DNA of 64,000 nt from CAYLLT01 sp964384465 (lineage in GTDB: Bacteria; Planctomycetota; Phycisphaerae; UBA1845; PWPN01): the NCBI GenBank assembly GCA_964384465.1, contig CAYLLT010000017.1, positions 5,799 through 69,798 on the forward strand, written 5' to 3'. The notes under the pieces were generated by a model. The model ran no database searches. It was not told the origin of the DNA and saw nothing but the letters and a program-made list of their open reading frames with translations. Each line of letters begins with the position of its first letter. Within the stretch, counting starts at the first letter, position 1. Position numbers and translations under genes: made by a program. Shown piece by piece: positions 31,686 to 40,876 of the stretch.

Positions 31686-34337
31686 ATGGCTTTAGTACGA
31701 GACATGAGCAAGGCGCAACTGGCGTTTGAAGTCGTGGGGTTGGACATCGGCAAGCTCCAGGTCATGCGCTTCCGAGGCCAGGAGGGGCTCAACCAGCTCT
31801 ATCGCTTCGAGATCGATATGGCCGCCGTCGATGAGGGGGTGGCGCTGGCGGACATCGTCGGCAAGCCGGCCACTCTCAGCATCAACACCGCCGAAGGCGA
31901 GCGCTTCTTCCACGGCATCGTCTCCCGCTTCGAGATGACCGGCGAGACGCGCGATCAGACGTACTTCCGCGCCGAGCTGGTCCCGACGGCGTGGCTGCTG
32001 ACCCAGCGTTACAACTCGCGCATCTTTCAGGACAAGACCGTCAAGCAGATCATCACGGCGATTCTGACCGACGCCGGCATTCCCGCGGACCGTTTCAGTA
32101 CCGAGGGCCTGCCGGACATCGCCTTCATGCGTCGAGAGAACTGCGTCCAGTACCGCGAGACCGATTTCAACTTCATCAGCCGCCTCTGCGAAGACGAGGG
32201 CATCTGGTATTTCTTCGAGCAGTCGCAGGACAAGCACGTCCTGACGTTCTCCTGGACACCGGGCTCCGCCGTGCCCATTCCCGGCGATCCCGCCCTGCGC
32301 TACATCCCCCCCACCGGCCTGAACACCGAAGCGGAGCACGTGTACCGCTTCCGCGTGGCCCAGTCGGTCCGGCTGGGCGCCGTGTCGCTCAACGACTTCA
32401 ACTTTAAGAATCCCAAGCTGAACCTGGAGGCCAAATTCGACGGGGGCCGGGACGCCGGCCTGGCGTTCATCGATTTTCCCGGCGGATACGAGTATCAAGG
32501 CGTCGGGGAGAGCATCGCCGGGATCCGTTTCCAGGAGTTCGAAGCCAGCCGCGTGGTGGCCATCGGCCAAAGCAACTGCAAGCGGCTGGGGCCGGGCAAG
32601 ATCTTTGAATTGAAGGAGCACCCCACCCCCGGCTTCAATAAGAAGTATTTCGTCACCTCCGTCCTGCACCAGGGTAAAGAGTCGGTCGCCCGCACCACCA
32701 CCGGCGCGGGCGGCCGCGGGAGCATCATCGACGGCCGCGTGCATCAGGCCCTGGTCGCCGCCCGCAACAACGACAACCCGGTCATTCGCGAACTGGCCGA
32801 GGGTCTCCTGCAGGTGGCCGGCCGTTTCAAGGCCGGTGACCCCACCTCCAATCGCGCGCTCACCGGGTGGCTCTATCACGCCGGCCAGGTCTCAAAGGAC
32901 CTGCCCAGCACGGCCGCGGCGTCCGGCGGCAACCCGCTGGAATGGCTGACCATCCCCAACCTGATCTCCGACATCGCGCAGTCCAGCGTGGTGGACTTTG
33001 ATGCGCCGGTTTACGACTGCCGCTTCGAGTGCGTCCCGGACACCGTAACCTTGCGTCCGCCGCGGGTGACGCCGTGGCCGGTCATGCGCGGCTGTCAGAC
33101 GGCGCGGGTGGTGGGGCCGGAGGGCGAAGAAATCCAGGTGGACAAGTTCGGGCGCGTGCGCGTGCAGTTCCACTGGGACAGGCAGGGCTCGGAGAACGGG
33201 GAGCCGAAGCTTCACGGCGCCGATTCGTCCTGCTTCATCCGCGTCTGCCAGGGCTGGGCCGGCGGGCAGTACGGCATGATGTTCATCCCGCGCATCGGCC
33301 AGGAAGTCGTCGTCGATTTCCTGGAAGGCAACCCGGACAACCCGATCATCATCGGCCGCGTCTTCAACGCCGACCACATGCCGCCGTACCCGCTGCCCGA
33401 ACACAAGACCCGCAGCGTGATCAAGACCAACAGCAGCAAAGACGGCAAGGGAAACAACGAAATCCGCTTCGAAGATCTCAAGGACAAGGAGCAGCTCTTC
33501 ATCCAGGCCCAGCGGCAGATGGACCTGCGGGTGAAGGCCAGCCATTTCCACACCGTCGGCGGCAGCTACCACCTGATCGTCGGCGGCGAATACAAAGGCG
33601 AGCTTTCCGGCGAATACCGCCAGAAGGTGTTCAAGGCCAAGCACGTCCACATCCGCGGCGAGCAGCGCACCCTGATTGATGAGAACGACAGTTTCAGGGT
33701 CGTTGAGAACCAGTTCATCGACGTCGGCAGGTCTCACAGAATCGCTGTAGGCTGGGATGAGTCCATGTGGGTCGGTAAAAACCAGAAAACCGAGGTCGGG
33801 CTGACGTCGCACCTGAAAGCGACGGACGTGAAGATCGAGGCCACCGGCACGATCGAGTTGAGCAGCGGCGGCAACAGCGTTGTGATCTGCCCGGCGGGCG
33901 TTTACATCGTGGGCACTACGGTCTTCATCAACAGCGGCCCCGGCCCCACTGTCCCGGCGGTCGAAGGCGGCGAAGGACCCGCCGCGCCCGAAGAGCCGGG
34001 CGCCGCCGACAGTTCCGAGCCGGGCAAGGACACGCGCTACACCGGGCCGGGCCTCGCGCCTCCGCCGCTGCCGGCGATACCGGAAGTTCCCGGTCACGAC
34101 TTCCCGCCGGACACGCCGCCGGTCACCACCTTCATCGACATCAAGTTGATCGACAAGGAAGGCAAGCCGGTGCCGAACGAGCCGTTCCGCGTGAAGGACT
34201 CCGCCGGGCAGTCTCACAACGGCTCGCTGGACGAAAACGGCTTCGCGCACGTCGATCCGGTCGCGCCGGGCGACTGCGAAATCCGGTTCCCGCGCCGGGA
34301 CCTCACCGTGTGGCGGCGAGCGGGAGCCCCGGCTTGA
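31686..34337 (+). CDS. vgrG: T6SS spike protein VgrG
   Basis: An 883-residue VgrG (TssI), the trimeric spike tipping the Hcp tube. The gp27-like region spans about residues 10-440 (CEDEGIWYFFEQ near 172). The gp5-like OB fold begins near 468 (VDKFGRVRVQFHWDRQG), followed by IPRIGQEVVVDFLEGNPDNP and a beta-helix needle. After the needle comes a Pro/Gly/Glu linker (about 758-812) and a C-terminal Ig-like domain (about 812-883: DIKLIDKEGKPVPNEPFRVK). That domain reappears in three downstream genes and probably docks cargo. AGGAG at 31673-31677 sets ATG 31686. Confidence 0.95.
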   Translation: MALVRDMSKAQLAFEVVGLDIGKLQVMRFRGQEGLNQLYRFEIDMAAVDEGVALADIVGKPATLSINTAEGERFFHGIVSRFEMTGETRDQTYFRAELVPTAWLLTQRYNSRIFQDKTVKQIITAILTDAGIPADRFSTEGLPDIAFMRRENCVQYRETDFNFISRLCEDEGIWYFFEQSQDKHVLTFSWTPGSAVPIPGDPALRYIPPTGLNTEAEHVYRFRVAQSVRLGAVSLNDFNFKNPKLNLEAKFDGGRDAGLAFIDFPGGYEYQGVGESIAGIRFQEFEASRVVAIGQSNCKRLGPGKIFELKEHPTPGFNKKYFVTSVLHQGKESVARTTTGAGGRGSIIDGRVHQALVAARNNDNPVIRELAEGLLQVAGRFKAGDPTSNRALTGWLYHAGQVSKDLPSTAAASGGNPLEWLTIPNLISDIAQSSVVDFDAPVYDCRFECVPDTVTLRPPRVTPWPVMRGCQTARVVGPEGEEIQVDKFGRVRVQFHWDRQGSENGEPKLHGADSSCFIRVCQGWAGGQYGMMFIPRIGQEVVVDFLEGNPDNPIIIGRVFNADHMPPYPLPEHKTRSVIKTNSSKDGKGNNEIRFEDLKDKEQLFIQAQRQMDLRVKASHFHTVGGSYHLIVGGEYKGELSGEYRQKVFKAKHVHIRGEQRTLIDENDSFRVVENQFIDVGRSHRIAVGWDESMWVGKNQKTEVGLTSHLKATDVKIEATGTIELSSGGNSVVICPAGVYIVGTTVFINSGPGPTVPAVEGGEGPAAPEEPGAADSSEPGKDTRYTGPGLAPPPLPAIPEVPGHDFPPDTPPVTTFIDIKLIDKEGKPVPNEPFRVKDSAGQSHNGSLDENGFAHVDPVAPGDCEIRFPRRDLTVWRRAGAPA

Positions 34338-34347
34338 TAAGCTCACG

Positions 34348-34467
34348 AAGGAGACACAGCAAATGCAACCGCAGAGTCGCAGAGAGCGCAGAGAAAAAAA
34401 CTTGGTTCCTCCTCCGATCTCTGCGCCTCTGCGGTTAATCGTGTCGAGTTCCGCGTCTATGGGGTGA
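34348..34467 (+). other. Ribosome site plus short frame broken by a repeat
   Basis: AAGGAG at 34348-34353 is ideally spaced before ATG 34363, but the frame runs only 34 codons to TGA 34465 and is made almost wholly of an inverted repeat. Arms CCGCAGAGTCGCAGAGAGCG and CTCTGCGCCTCTGCGG span 34369-34436. Probably a palindromic repeat landed just after the original start of the next gene, which now uses ATG 34485. A real 34-residue peptide is less likely. Confidence 0.5.
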
Positions 34468-34484
34468 ACGAGGGAAGGGTTGAG

Positions 34485-36710
34485 ATGATTTTCACAGCGC
34501 AAAAGCTCATATCGATGTGCGAAATAGCGATCCGAAGCGGTTTCGCCAACTGTGACCGTCTGCGCTCGATCAACGCCGGCAACGGGCACATGGTCGGCCG
34601 GGCCCGCCTCACGGCCGGCGATCAGGTTATTGTTCCCCCTCGGCAGGAACGTGTCGAGCGCGGCCCGACCGGGACGCTGCACACCTTTCAGCTCGATCAG
34701 GAATTCCTGCCCCGCATCGAGTTCATCCGCGAGGACGGGCACGGCTACGGCCGGAACAATCCACCCATGGACGCGGCCGAGCAGCAGAAGCGCGGCGGCA
34801 ACTTCCGCCCGGAGATGGACCCGGTGATCAACGAGCTGAATCTGACGAACTATGTTGCCAACCGCGGCGGAACCAACGCGGTCACCAACAATTTTCCGCG
34901 GGACGACGCCGCCGGGTTTGCCTTCGTTCAGGTTGGCTCCGACGATCCCGACCATTTCAAGGTGCAGGTCATCGCGCCGCGCATTCCCGCCGCGCGGACC
35001 GAGGTCGAGGTCACGCTCATCGCGCTCAAGCCGCACTATTTCAAAAAAACTGTTAACGGGAAGGACTTCGTGGAGCATGCCCCGCGGTTCTACACGCGCC
35101 CCGCGGACGCACCGGCTGGGGGGATACCGCGGCGAGTGACGGTCAAATGCCGCCGCATCGGCAAGACGGATTTCTTTCGATCTCCCTATCTGCGCCTCGT
35201 GCCTACCGATTCGGACCGGACGGCACGCCCCAACCAGTTCCTTCTGGTCTCGGACTATTTTGACGAACCGGGCGCGCCCAACCACGAGAAGTTCTACATC
35301 GAAATCCTGCACCAGAAGGTGGAAGCCGAGGCCCTGCTCGCCGCCTGCAAACGCACCGGCCCGGAGCATTGCGGCGTCTACAAGATCGTCGACGTCAACC
35401 CCGGCCAGGCGCTGCACATCGCCATCCACGGCGTCAACGATGGGTCATCGACGCTGGCCGAGATGCGCGAGGCCGTCTTTCGATGGACGCGGCGGGTCTA
35501 CGCTCCCGCGCAGTGCCGGCCGGTCCTCGACCTGGCGGAGTTGAGACCCGCTCCCACAAACATTCTGTCCATCGCCAACCTCGACGCTGCGACCGCCGGA
35601 CGTCACGCATCCGGCAAGACGAAGCCGGACGCCAAAGGCAAGCGCGCTGATTCGCAGATGACCTTCACCGTCGATGGAAACGCCGTCACGGTTCCGCTTC
35701 GTGCCGGCAACTCGCCGCTGCTCACGTCGATCGCCATCACCAACGCCATCAACAGCGTACCCGCGCTGGCCGGGTTCACCGTGGCCACCCACGCGGCCCA
35801 GCGTGAGAATTTTACGCCGGTCCGCAATCAGCGCAGCACACCCACGGACATCATCATCATGCGTCCGCCTCCGGCCGGCGGCGGGCCGCCGCAGCCGGCC
35901 AATGTGCGCGGGGCCACCTCGAACGACGCCCCGATCGGCAAAATCGGCGGCCAGACGCTGGAATCCATCTCCAGCCTGGTGGACGGCTCCAACAACTTCC
36001 CGGCGGGCTTCCCCGTCGGCAACGGATCTTTGCAGCAGCGAGCGCTGCGATCCACCTACTTTACGCCGGATTGCATTAACGTGTACCTGATGGGCGCGAA
36101 CGCCATCACCGCCAAGGGAATCTCCGGCACGTTCGACGGCTGGTCCCCGTGGGGCAGCTTCACGCCGGGGGGCAAGATCAAGGCGAACATCACCGCCGTG
36201 GGGCCGAGCGTCTTCATGCGTTGCGCCTCGGCCGCGAGCGGCGGTTCCTCCTCTATTCGGCGGCCCCTGGTCCTTCCGCACGAGATCGGACACCCCCTCT
36301 TCCATGTGGTCCACACGAAACCGCCGACGCCCTTGAAGGACGCCCCCCCGGCGGCGGCAACCGGCGCGCGAAGTGTGGAAATCATGGACCCCGCGGGCCT
36401 CGATAACGTGGACGCGGTCGATATGTGCAGGCACATCGCCGACCGGCCGATCAAGGTGGGTTACGACCTGTTGGAACTCCTCCCCAACACGACGGTCCTG
36501 GACGGGACCACGGCGCCGGCACGGAGCACGCCCGTGGATCGCCTGCATCAGGTGGGCTCCCGCTTCAATATCATCCGTGGAGATACGGTCGTGCCCTTCG
36601 ATGGCGCAGCGCCCACGCTTCCGAATAATCCGCCGCAGCATGTGCCGCGTCGCCCGCCGACATCGCCGGGTGTCATTCCGCCGGCACCTGACCAGCCGGA
36701 CATCGTTTGA
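34485..36710 (+). CDS. Putative T6SS zinc metalloprotease effector, copy A
   Basis: A 741-residue protein with no signal peptide. Residues 1-55 resemble a LysM-like domain (CEIAIRSGFANCDRLRSI ... GDQVIVPP). A long unclassified middle region follows. The C-terminal part carries a zincin motif HEIGHPLFHVVH at 599-610 and, 30 residues later, EIMD at 632-635, which could serve as a Met-turn; H599, E600 and H603 would bind or activate zinc. A Pro-rich tail ends the protein. It lies directly behind vgrG and 12 bases before its partner gene, and a close paralogue with its own partner follows. AAGGG precedes ATG 34485. Function as a delivered protease is inference from motif, context and lack of export signal. 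Confidence 0.72.
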   Translation: MIFTAQKLISMCEIAIRSGFANCDRLRSINAGNGHMVGRARLTAGDQVIVPPRQERVERGPTGTLHTFQLDQEFLPRIEFIREDGHGYGRNNPPMDAAEQQKRGGNFRPEMDPVINELNLTNYVANRGGTNAVTNNFPRDDAAGFAFVQVGSDDPDHFKVQVIAPRIPAARTEVEVTLIALKPHYFKKTVNGKDFVEHAPRFYTRPADAPAGGIPRRVTVKCRRIGKTDFFRSPYLRLVPTDSDRTARPNQFLLVSDYFDEPGAPNHEKFYIEILHQKVEAEALLAACKRTGPEHCGVYKIVDVNPGQALHIAIHGVNDGSSTLAEMREAVFRWTRRVYAPAQCRPVLDLAELRPAPTNILSIANLDAATAGRHASGKTKPDAKGKRADSQMTFTVDGNAVTVPLRAGNSPLLTSIAITNAINSVPALAGFTVATHAAQRENFTPVRNQRSTPTDIIIMRPPPAGGGPPQPANVRGATSNDAPIGKIGGQTLESISSLVDGSNNFPAGFPVGNGSLQQRALRSTYFTPDCINVYLMGANAITAKGISGTFDGWSPWGSFTPGGKIKANITAVGPSVFMRCASAASGGSSSIRRPLVLPHEIGHPLFHVVHTKPPTPLKDAPPAAATGARSVEIMDPAGLDNVDAVDMCRHIADRPIKVGYDLLELLPNTTVLDGTTAPARSTPVDRLHQVGSRFNIIRGDTVVPFDGAAPTLPNNPPQHVPRRPPTSPGVIPPAPDQPDIV

Positions 36711-36722
36711 CGGAGCTTGATT

Positions 36723-37649
36723 ATGACCGAGACAACGCTGCCAACTTATCACGACTATGTGCCGGACGCGGAAGGCCGCGATCAGATTATGGGCTACGTG
36801 CACTTTCACCCGCATGGCGGCGGGCCTCCGCGCGTGCCTCCGCGCGTTCGCACCAGCGTGGTCGAATCCGTGCTCAACGACGAGGTCAAGCCCGGCCTTA
36901 AGCCAGAGGGAATTCAGTTCGCGGCCAATGTCGCCCGCTTCTACCGTATCAATGCGGTGGCCGGGAAATTCCTCAGCCTCTTGCAGCGCCACGAGAAGGG
37001 CGTGACGGACATTCTGGCCGCTCTGGCCGCGGTGCGCGCGGCCGCCGACCTTGGCGATAAAACGCAGCTTGCCGCCGCCGAGCAATACTATGGCTACCTG
37101 CTGCGGCAAAACCCGCTGGAAGAGTTCGCCGACGCCGCGATCGAAACCGTTTTCGACCTCTCCGATGCGGTCAATGAAAAACTGGTTGACGAAGCGCTCA
37201 ATAAGCGCATCGAGGCGCTCAAAGCTCACACCGACGAGCGCTCGCAGGATGCACGCAACAAGCTGGCGATGCAATCGGCGGCCTCACTGCCCATCACAGT
37301 CGAAGCCCGGGCCCAAAAGAACAAGATGCTCGCGCAGACTGACGCCAAGGCGCGAGCGACCGAATTGGCCGTCGCATACGTCGGGATCGACGATCCCGGG
37401 GGAGTGGATTGGCGGATATGGGGCTCGTACGCATTGCGCGAGGAACTCCTGAAATCGGGGGATGCCCTGCTGGTCGCCGCCTTCGAGGCCGCAGGTGCGA
37501 AAATCCCCGCCGATGGCGAGGAGGACGACATCGACAACATGAAGGCCGCCGCCGCACGTGCGATCGCTTATTTCGGCGGCAAGTTGGACGAGCAGCATCA
37601 GGAGTGGATCGCCAAGGACAAGGTTTCGCCGCTGCCCCTGGAAGGGTGA
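36723..37649 (+). CDS. Partner of metalloprotease A (immunity or adaptor candidate)
   Basis: A 308-residue soluble, mostly helical protein. Recognisable blocks are RVPPRVRTSVVESVLNDEVK near residue 37, AAAEQYYGYLLRQNPLEEFA near 118, and a C-terminal IAYFGGKLDEQHQEW. GGAG is seven bases before ATG 36723, and the gap from the protease gene is 12 bases, so the two are co-translated. A paralogue (39925-40848) accompanies protease B. One-to-one pairing suggests an immunity protein or loading chaperone; it has no signal peptide, so a periplasmic immunity role is unlikely. No known family is recognised. Confidence 0.7.
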   Translation: MTETTLPTYHDYVPDAEGRDQIMGYVHFHPHGGGPPRVPPRVRTSVVESVLNDEVKPGLKPEGIQFAANVARFYRINAVAGKFLSLLQRHEKGVTDILAALAAVRAAADLGDKTQLAAAEQYYGYLLRQNPLEEFADAAIETVFDLSDAVNEKLVDEALNKRIEALKAHTDERSQDARNKLAMQSAASLPITVEARAQKNKMLAQTDAKARATELAVAYVGIDDPGGVDWRIWGSYALREELLKSGDALLVAAFEAAGAKIPADGEEDDIDNMKAAAARAIAYFGGKLDEQHQEWIAKDKVSPLPLEG

Positions 37650-37670
37650 TGCGGGAACGAGAGGGATGTG

Positions 37671-39881
37671 ATGATCTTCACAGCACCGAAGCTCATGTCG
37701 ATGTGTGAGGTGGCCATCGGGCACGGTTTTACGAACTGTGACCGGCTGCGGAGCCTGGCCAATCGGCACATGACCGGGCGGGCGCGCCTGCTTCGCGGCG
37801 ATCAGGTCTTCATCCCCCCGCGGCAGGAACGCGTCGAGCGCGGCCAGACCGAGCAGCTCCACACGTTTCAGCTCGATCTCGAGTTCCTCCCCCGCATCGA
37901 TTTCATCCGCGAGGACGGTCACGGCTACGGCCGCAACAACCCGCCGATGCCCGCGGCCGAGCAAACACTACGCGGCGGCAACTTCCGGCCCGAGAACGAC
38001 CCGGTCATCAACGAGTTGAACGTCTCGAACTACGTCTGCAACCGCGGCGGTAATGACACCGTTGTCAATAACTTCCCGCTGGACAACCCCGCGGGCTTCG
38101 CATTCCACCAGGTCGGCAGTGACGATCCCGATCACTTCAAAGTCCAGGTGAACGCGCCGCGCATCCCCGACTCCGTCACCAGCGTTCAGGTCAACCTGTT
38201 TGCCCTCAAGCCGCATTACTTCAGGCAGGCCGATCCGAACAACCCCGGACAGTTTTTCGTCGAGCACGCGCCGACCTTCTTTACCCGCCCCGACAATCTG
38301 AACCGCCGCATGACCGTCGAGTGCCGGCGCATCGGCCGGACAACGTTCTTCCGCTCGGCCTACCTGCGGCTGGTAACAAGCGAGGTGGACAGCGCCAATA
38401 GACGGACGCAGTTCCTGCTGGTGAGCGATTACTTCGACGAGCCCGGTGCGCCCGACCACGAGCGGTTCTACATCGAGATCCTGCATCAGAAGGTGGAGGC
38501 CGAGGCGCTGCTCCGCGCCTGCCAACGCACCGGGCGCGAACGCTGCGGCGTGTACAAGGTGGCCAACATCAATGCGGGCGAAACGCTGCACATCGCCGTT
38601 CACGCGATCAATGACGGCTCGACGAACATCAATGAGATTCGCGCGGCGGTGTACCACTGGACGCGTCGGGTCTATGCCCAGATGCAAATCCGGCCCGTGC
38701 TCGAACTGGTCGAATTCCGCCCGGCGACGACCAACATCCTTGCGATCGCGAACGCCAATGCGGCGACGGCGGGCCGGCACGCATCCGGCCGCAGGGCCAA
38801 TGGGCAGCCGTCGCAGATGACGTTCACGGTCGACGGCAACAATGTCACCGTGCCGCTGCCGCGCGGCAATTCCCCGCTCCTGACATCCCAGGCGATCATC
38901 AATGCGATCAACGCGGTGCCCGCGCTGGCTGGTTTCAGCGCCAGTGCTTTCCCCGCGGCGCGCGGGAATTTCACGCCCATCCCCAACCGCCGCAGCACGC
39001 CGGTCGATGTGATCGTGATGCGGGCTGTGCCCGCCGGGGGCGGGCCGCGCCAGCCCGCGGACGTCCGCAACGCCGCGTCGAACGATGCTGCCGTTGCCGG
39101 CGGGCTTGGCGGACAAACGCTCGAGTCGATTTCATCGTTGGTGGACGCCCAGAACCGATTCCCCGCCACCGGCGGCAGCAACGGCTCCATGCAGCAACGG
39201 GCCCTGCGCTTCACGTACTTCACTCCCAACTGCATCAATATCTACCTCTTTAATGCGACCGTGATTCGCGTGATCGAGGACGGCGGCACGGCCGACGGCA
39301 TCTCGCCCGTCGGGAATTTCCTGGGCCACGTCGGTGCGGTCGGGCCCGCCGTCTATATGCGGGCGACCGCGGCGCCTGCGGCCGCGCCCGTGGGACCCTT
39401 TAATTCCTCCGTCCGTCGCCTGCTCGTGCTGGCCCACGAGATCGGGCATCCGCTCTTCCACAGTGGGCACATACGCCCGCCAACCCCTCTGAAAGACGCC
39501 CCGCCTCCAGCCGGCTTCACGCTGACTCCCGCGCGTGCGGTGGAGATCATGGACCCGAGTGTTGACGACGTTGATGCGCACGACATGAACAGACGCATCG
39601 CCGATCGTCCCATCCGGGTGAGGTACGAGTTGTTTGAATTCTTTCCGCAAGTCCACATTCTCGATGGCGTCACGGCGCCGGCGAGGACCACGCCGGTCGC
39701 GCGTTTTCATCGCGTTGGTAACTTCTACGGCATCGTGCGGGCCAACGGGAAGGTGCCGTTCGATCCGGCCGCGTCGGGGCTTCCAACCAGCCCGCCGCAG
39801 CCGGCTCGCCGGCGGCCGTTCGGCTTGCCGGCGGATGCGTCCCCGATACCGCCGAGTGCGCTGGCGCCCGCAGCTTTGTAG
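37671..39881 (+). CDS. Putative T6SS zinc metalloprotease effector, copy B
   Basis: A 736-residue paralogue of the 34485-36710 product, alignable along its whole length with high identity by eye. It has the same LysM-like start (CEVAIGHGFTNCDRLRSLAN ... GDQVFIPP), the same middle blocks (EHERFYIEILHQKVEAE-like and MTFTVDGNNVTVP), and the zincin motif HEIGHPLFHSGH at 589-600 with EIMD at 625-628. H, E, H and the outer two His are kept in both copies. The C-terminal tail is Pro-rich but divergent. GAGGG precedes ATG 37671. It forms a tight pair with the next gene. Confidence 0.72.
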   Translation: MIFTAPKLMSMCEVAIGHGFTNCDRLRSLANRHMTGRARLLRGDQVFIPPRQERVERGQTEQLHTFQLDLEFLPRIDFIREDGHGYGRNNPPMPAAEQTLRGGNFRPENDPVINELNVSNYVCNRGGNDTVVNNFPLDNPAGFAFHQVGSDDPDHFKVQVNAPRIPDSVTSVQVNLFALKPHYFRQADPNNPGQFFVEHAPTFFTRPDNLNRRMTVECRRIGRTTFFRSAYLRLVTSEVDSANRRTQFLLVSDYFDEPGAPDHERFYIEILHQKVEAEALLRACQRTGRERCGVYKVANINAGETLHIAVHAINDGSTNINEIRAAVYHWTRRVYAQMQIRPVLELVEFRPATTNILAIANANAATAGRHASGRRANGQPSQMTFTVDGNNVTVPLPRGNSPLLTSQAIINAINAVPALAGFSASAFPAARGNFTPIPNRRSTPVDVIVMRAVPAGGGPRQPADVRNAASNDAAVAGGLGGQTLESISSLVDAQNRFPATGGSNGSMQQRALRFTYFTPNCINIYLFNATVIRVIEDGGTADGISPVGNFLGHVGAVGPAVYMRATAAPAAAPVGPFNSSVRRLLVLAHEIGHPLFHSGHIRPPTPLKDAPPPAGFTLTPARAVEIMDPSVDDVDAHDMNRRIADRPIRVRYELFEFFPQVHILDGVTAPARTTPVARFHRVGNFYGIVRANGKVPFDPAASGLPTSPPQPARRRPFGLPADASPIPPSALAPAAL

Positions 39882-39924
39882 CGCCGGCCACAGGGGGCCG
39901 CCGCTACTGATGGAGATCCTGATC

Positions 39925-40848
39925 ATGGTCGAAGAAAAACTTCTGAAATACAGCGATTACGAGCCTGATGACGAGGGCCGCGAACAGGCGGTCCGCCAGA
40001 TCCATTACCAGATGCACGGCATGGCCCCGCCGCGCGTGCCGCCGCGCATCCGGCCCAGCGTGGTCGAGTCCGTGCTGATGGACGAGGTCAAGCCGGGCCT
40101 CAAGCCCGCCGAGATCCGCAACGCCGGCGGCCTGGCCCGGTTCTATCGCACGACTCCGGCGGTTGAGAAGTTCGCCGGGCTGCTCCAGCGGCGCGAGGGC
40201 GGCACCGATGGCGTGCTTGGTTCGCTGTTCGCCATCCGCGTCGTCGCCGATCTCGGCACGCGCGAACAGATCGCAAACGCCGAGCAATACTACGCGTATC
40301 TTCTGCGACAGAACCCGCTGGAGGATTTCGCCGACGGCGCGATCGAATGCTTCTTTGACATGCCGGAGTCCGTGAAGGCCAAACAGGTTGAGGAAGCATT
40401 GGAAAAGCAGATCGAAGCGCTCAAGAAGCGCAAGGACGATCCGGCCCGCGACGCTCAAAATGCGCTCGAGATGCATCTGACCATCACGCTGCCGATCGTT
40501 GACGAGGCCCGGACGCGAAAGAACAAGATGCTCGCCGAGCCGAACCCCAAGCTGCGAACGACGGCTCTGGCCTCCGCGTACATCGGCATCGATGATCCCG
40601 GCGGCGTGGAGTGGCGCGTGTGGGGCTCGTACGCGCTGCGCGAGGAGCTGATCAAATCCGGCGACGCGGCGCTCGTGACGGCGTTCCATGCCGCCGCCGA
40701 GACAATACCCGCGGATGATGAGGCCGCTGCCGCCGACATGCGCGCCGCCGCCGTCCGCGCGATCGCCTACTTCGGCGGAGCGCTCACGGAAAAACAGAAG
40801 GAATGGCTCGCGCCGGACAAGGTCGCGCCGTTGCCGCTGGAAGGGTAG
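39925..40848 (+). CDS. Partner of metalloprotease B (immunity or adaptor candidate)
   Basis: A 307-residue paralogue of the 36723-37649 product, sharing RVPPRIRPSVVESVLMDEVK, QYYAYLLRQNPLEDFADGAI, WGSYALREELIKSGDAAL and the final PLPLEG. The helical middle is more divergent (EALKKRKDDPARDAQ). GGAG at 39912-39915 sets ATG 39925; upstream starts are inside or next to the protease tail. No signal peptide or membrane segment. Its role is inferred only from constant pairing with the protease. Confidence 0.7.
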   Translation: MVEEKLLKYSDYEPDDEGREQAVRQIHYQMHGMAPPRVPPRIRPSVVESVLMDEVKPGLKPAEIRNAGGLARFYRTTPAVEKFAGLLQRREGGTDGVLGSLFAIRVVADLGTREQIANAEQYYAYLLRQNPLEDFADGAIECFFDMPESVKAKQVEEALEKQIEALKKRKDDPARDAQNALEMHLTITLPIVDEARTRKNKMLAEPNPKLRTTALASAYIGIDDPGGVEWRVWGSYALREELIKSGDAALVTAFHAAAETIPADDEAAAADMRAAAVRAIAYFGGALTEKQKEWLAPDKVAPLPLEG

Positions 40849-40876
40849 AAACCGTCATTGATGGGGGATCCGGGTG

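Noticed and set aside
34363..34467. A 34-residue peptide gene behind vgrG
   Set aside because: Despite a good ribosome site, the frame is essentially an inverted repeat and has no protein-like composition.
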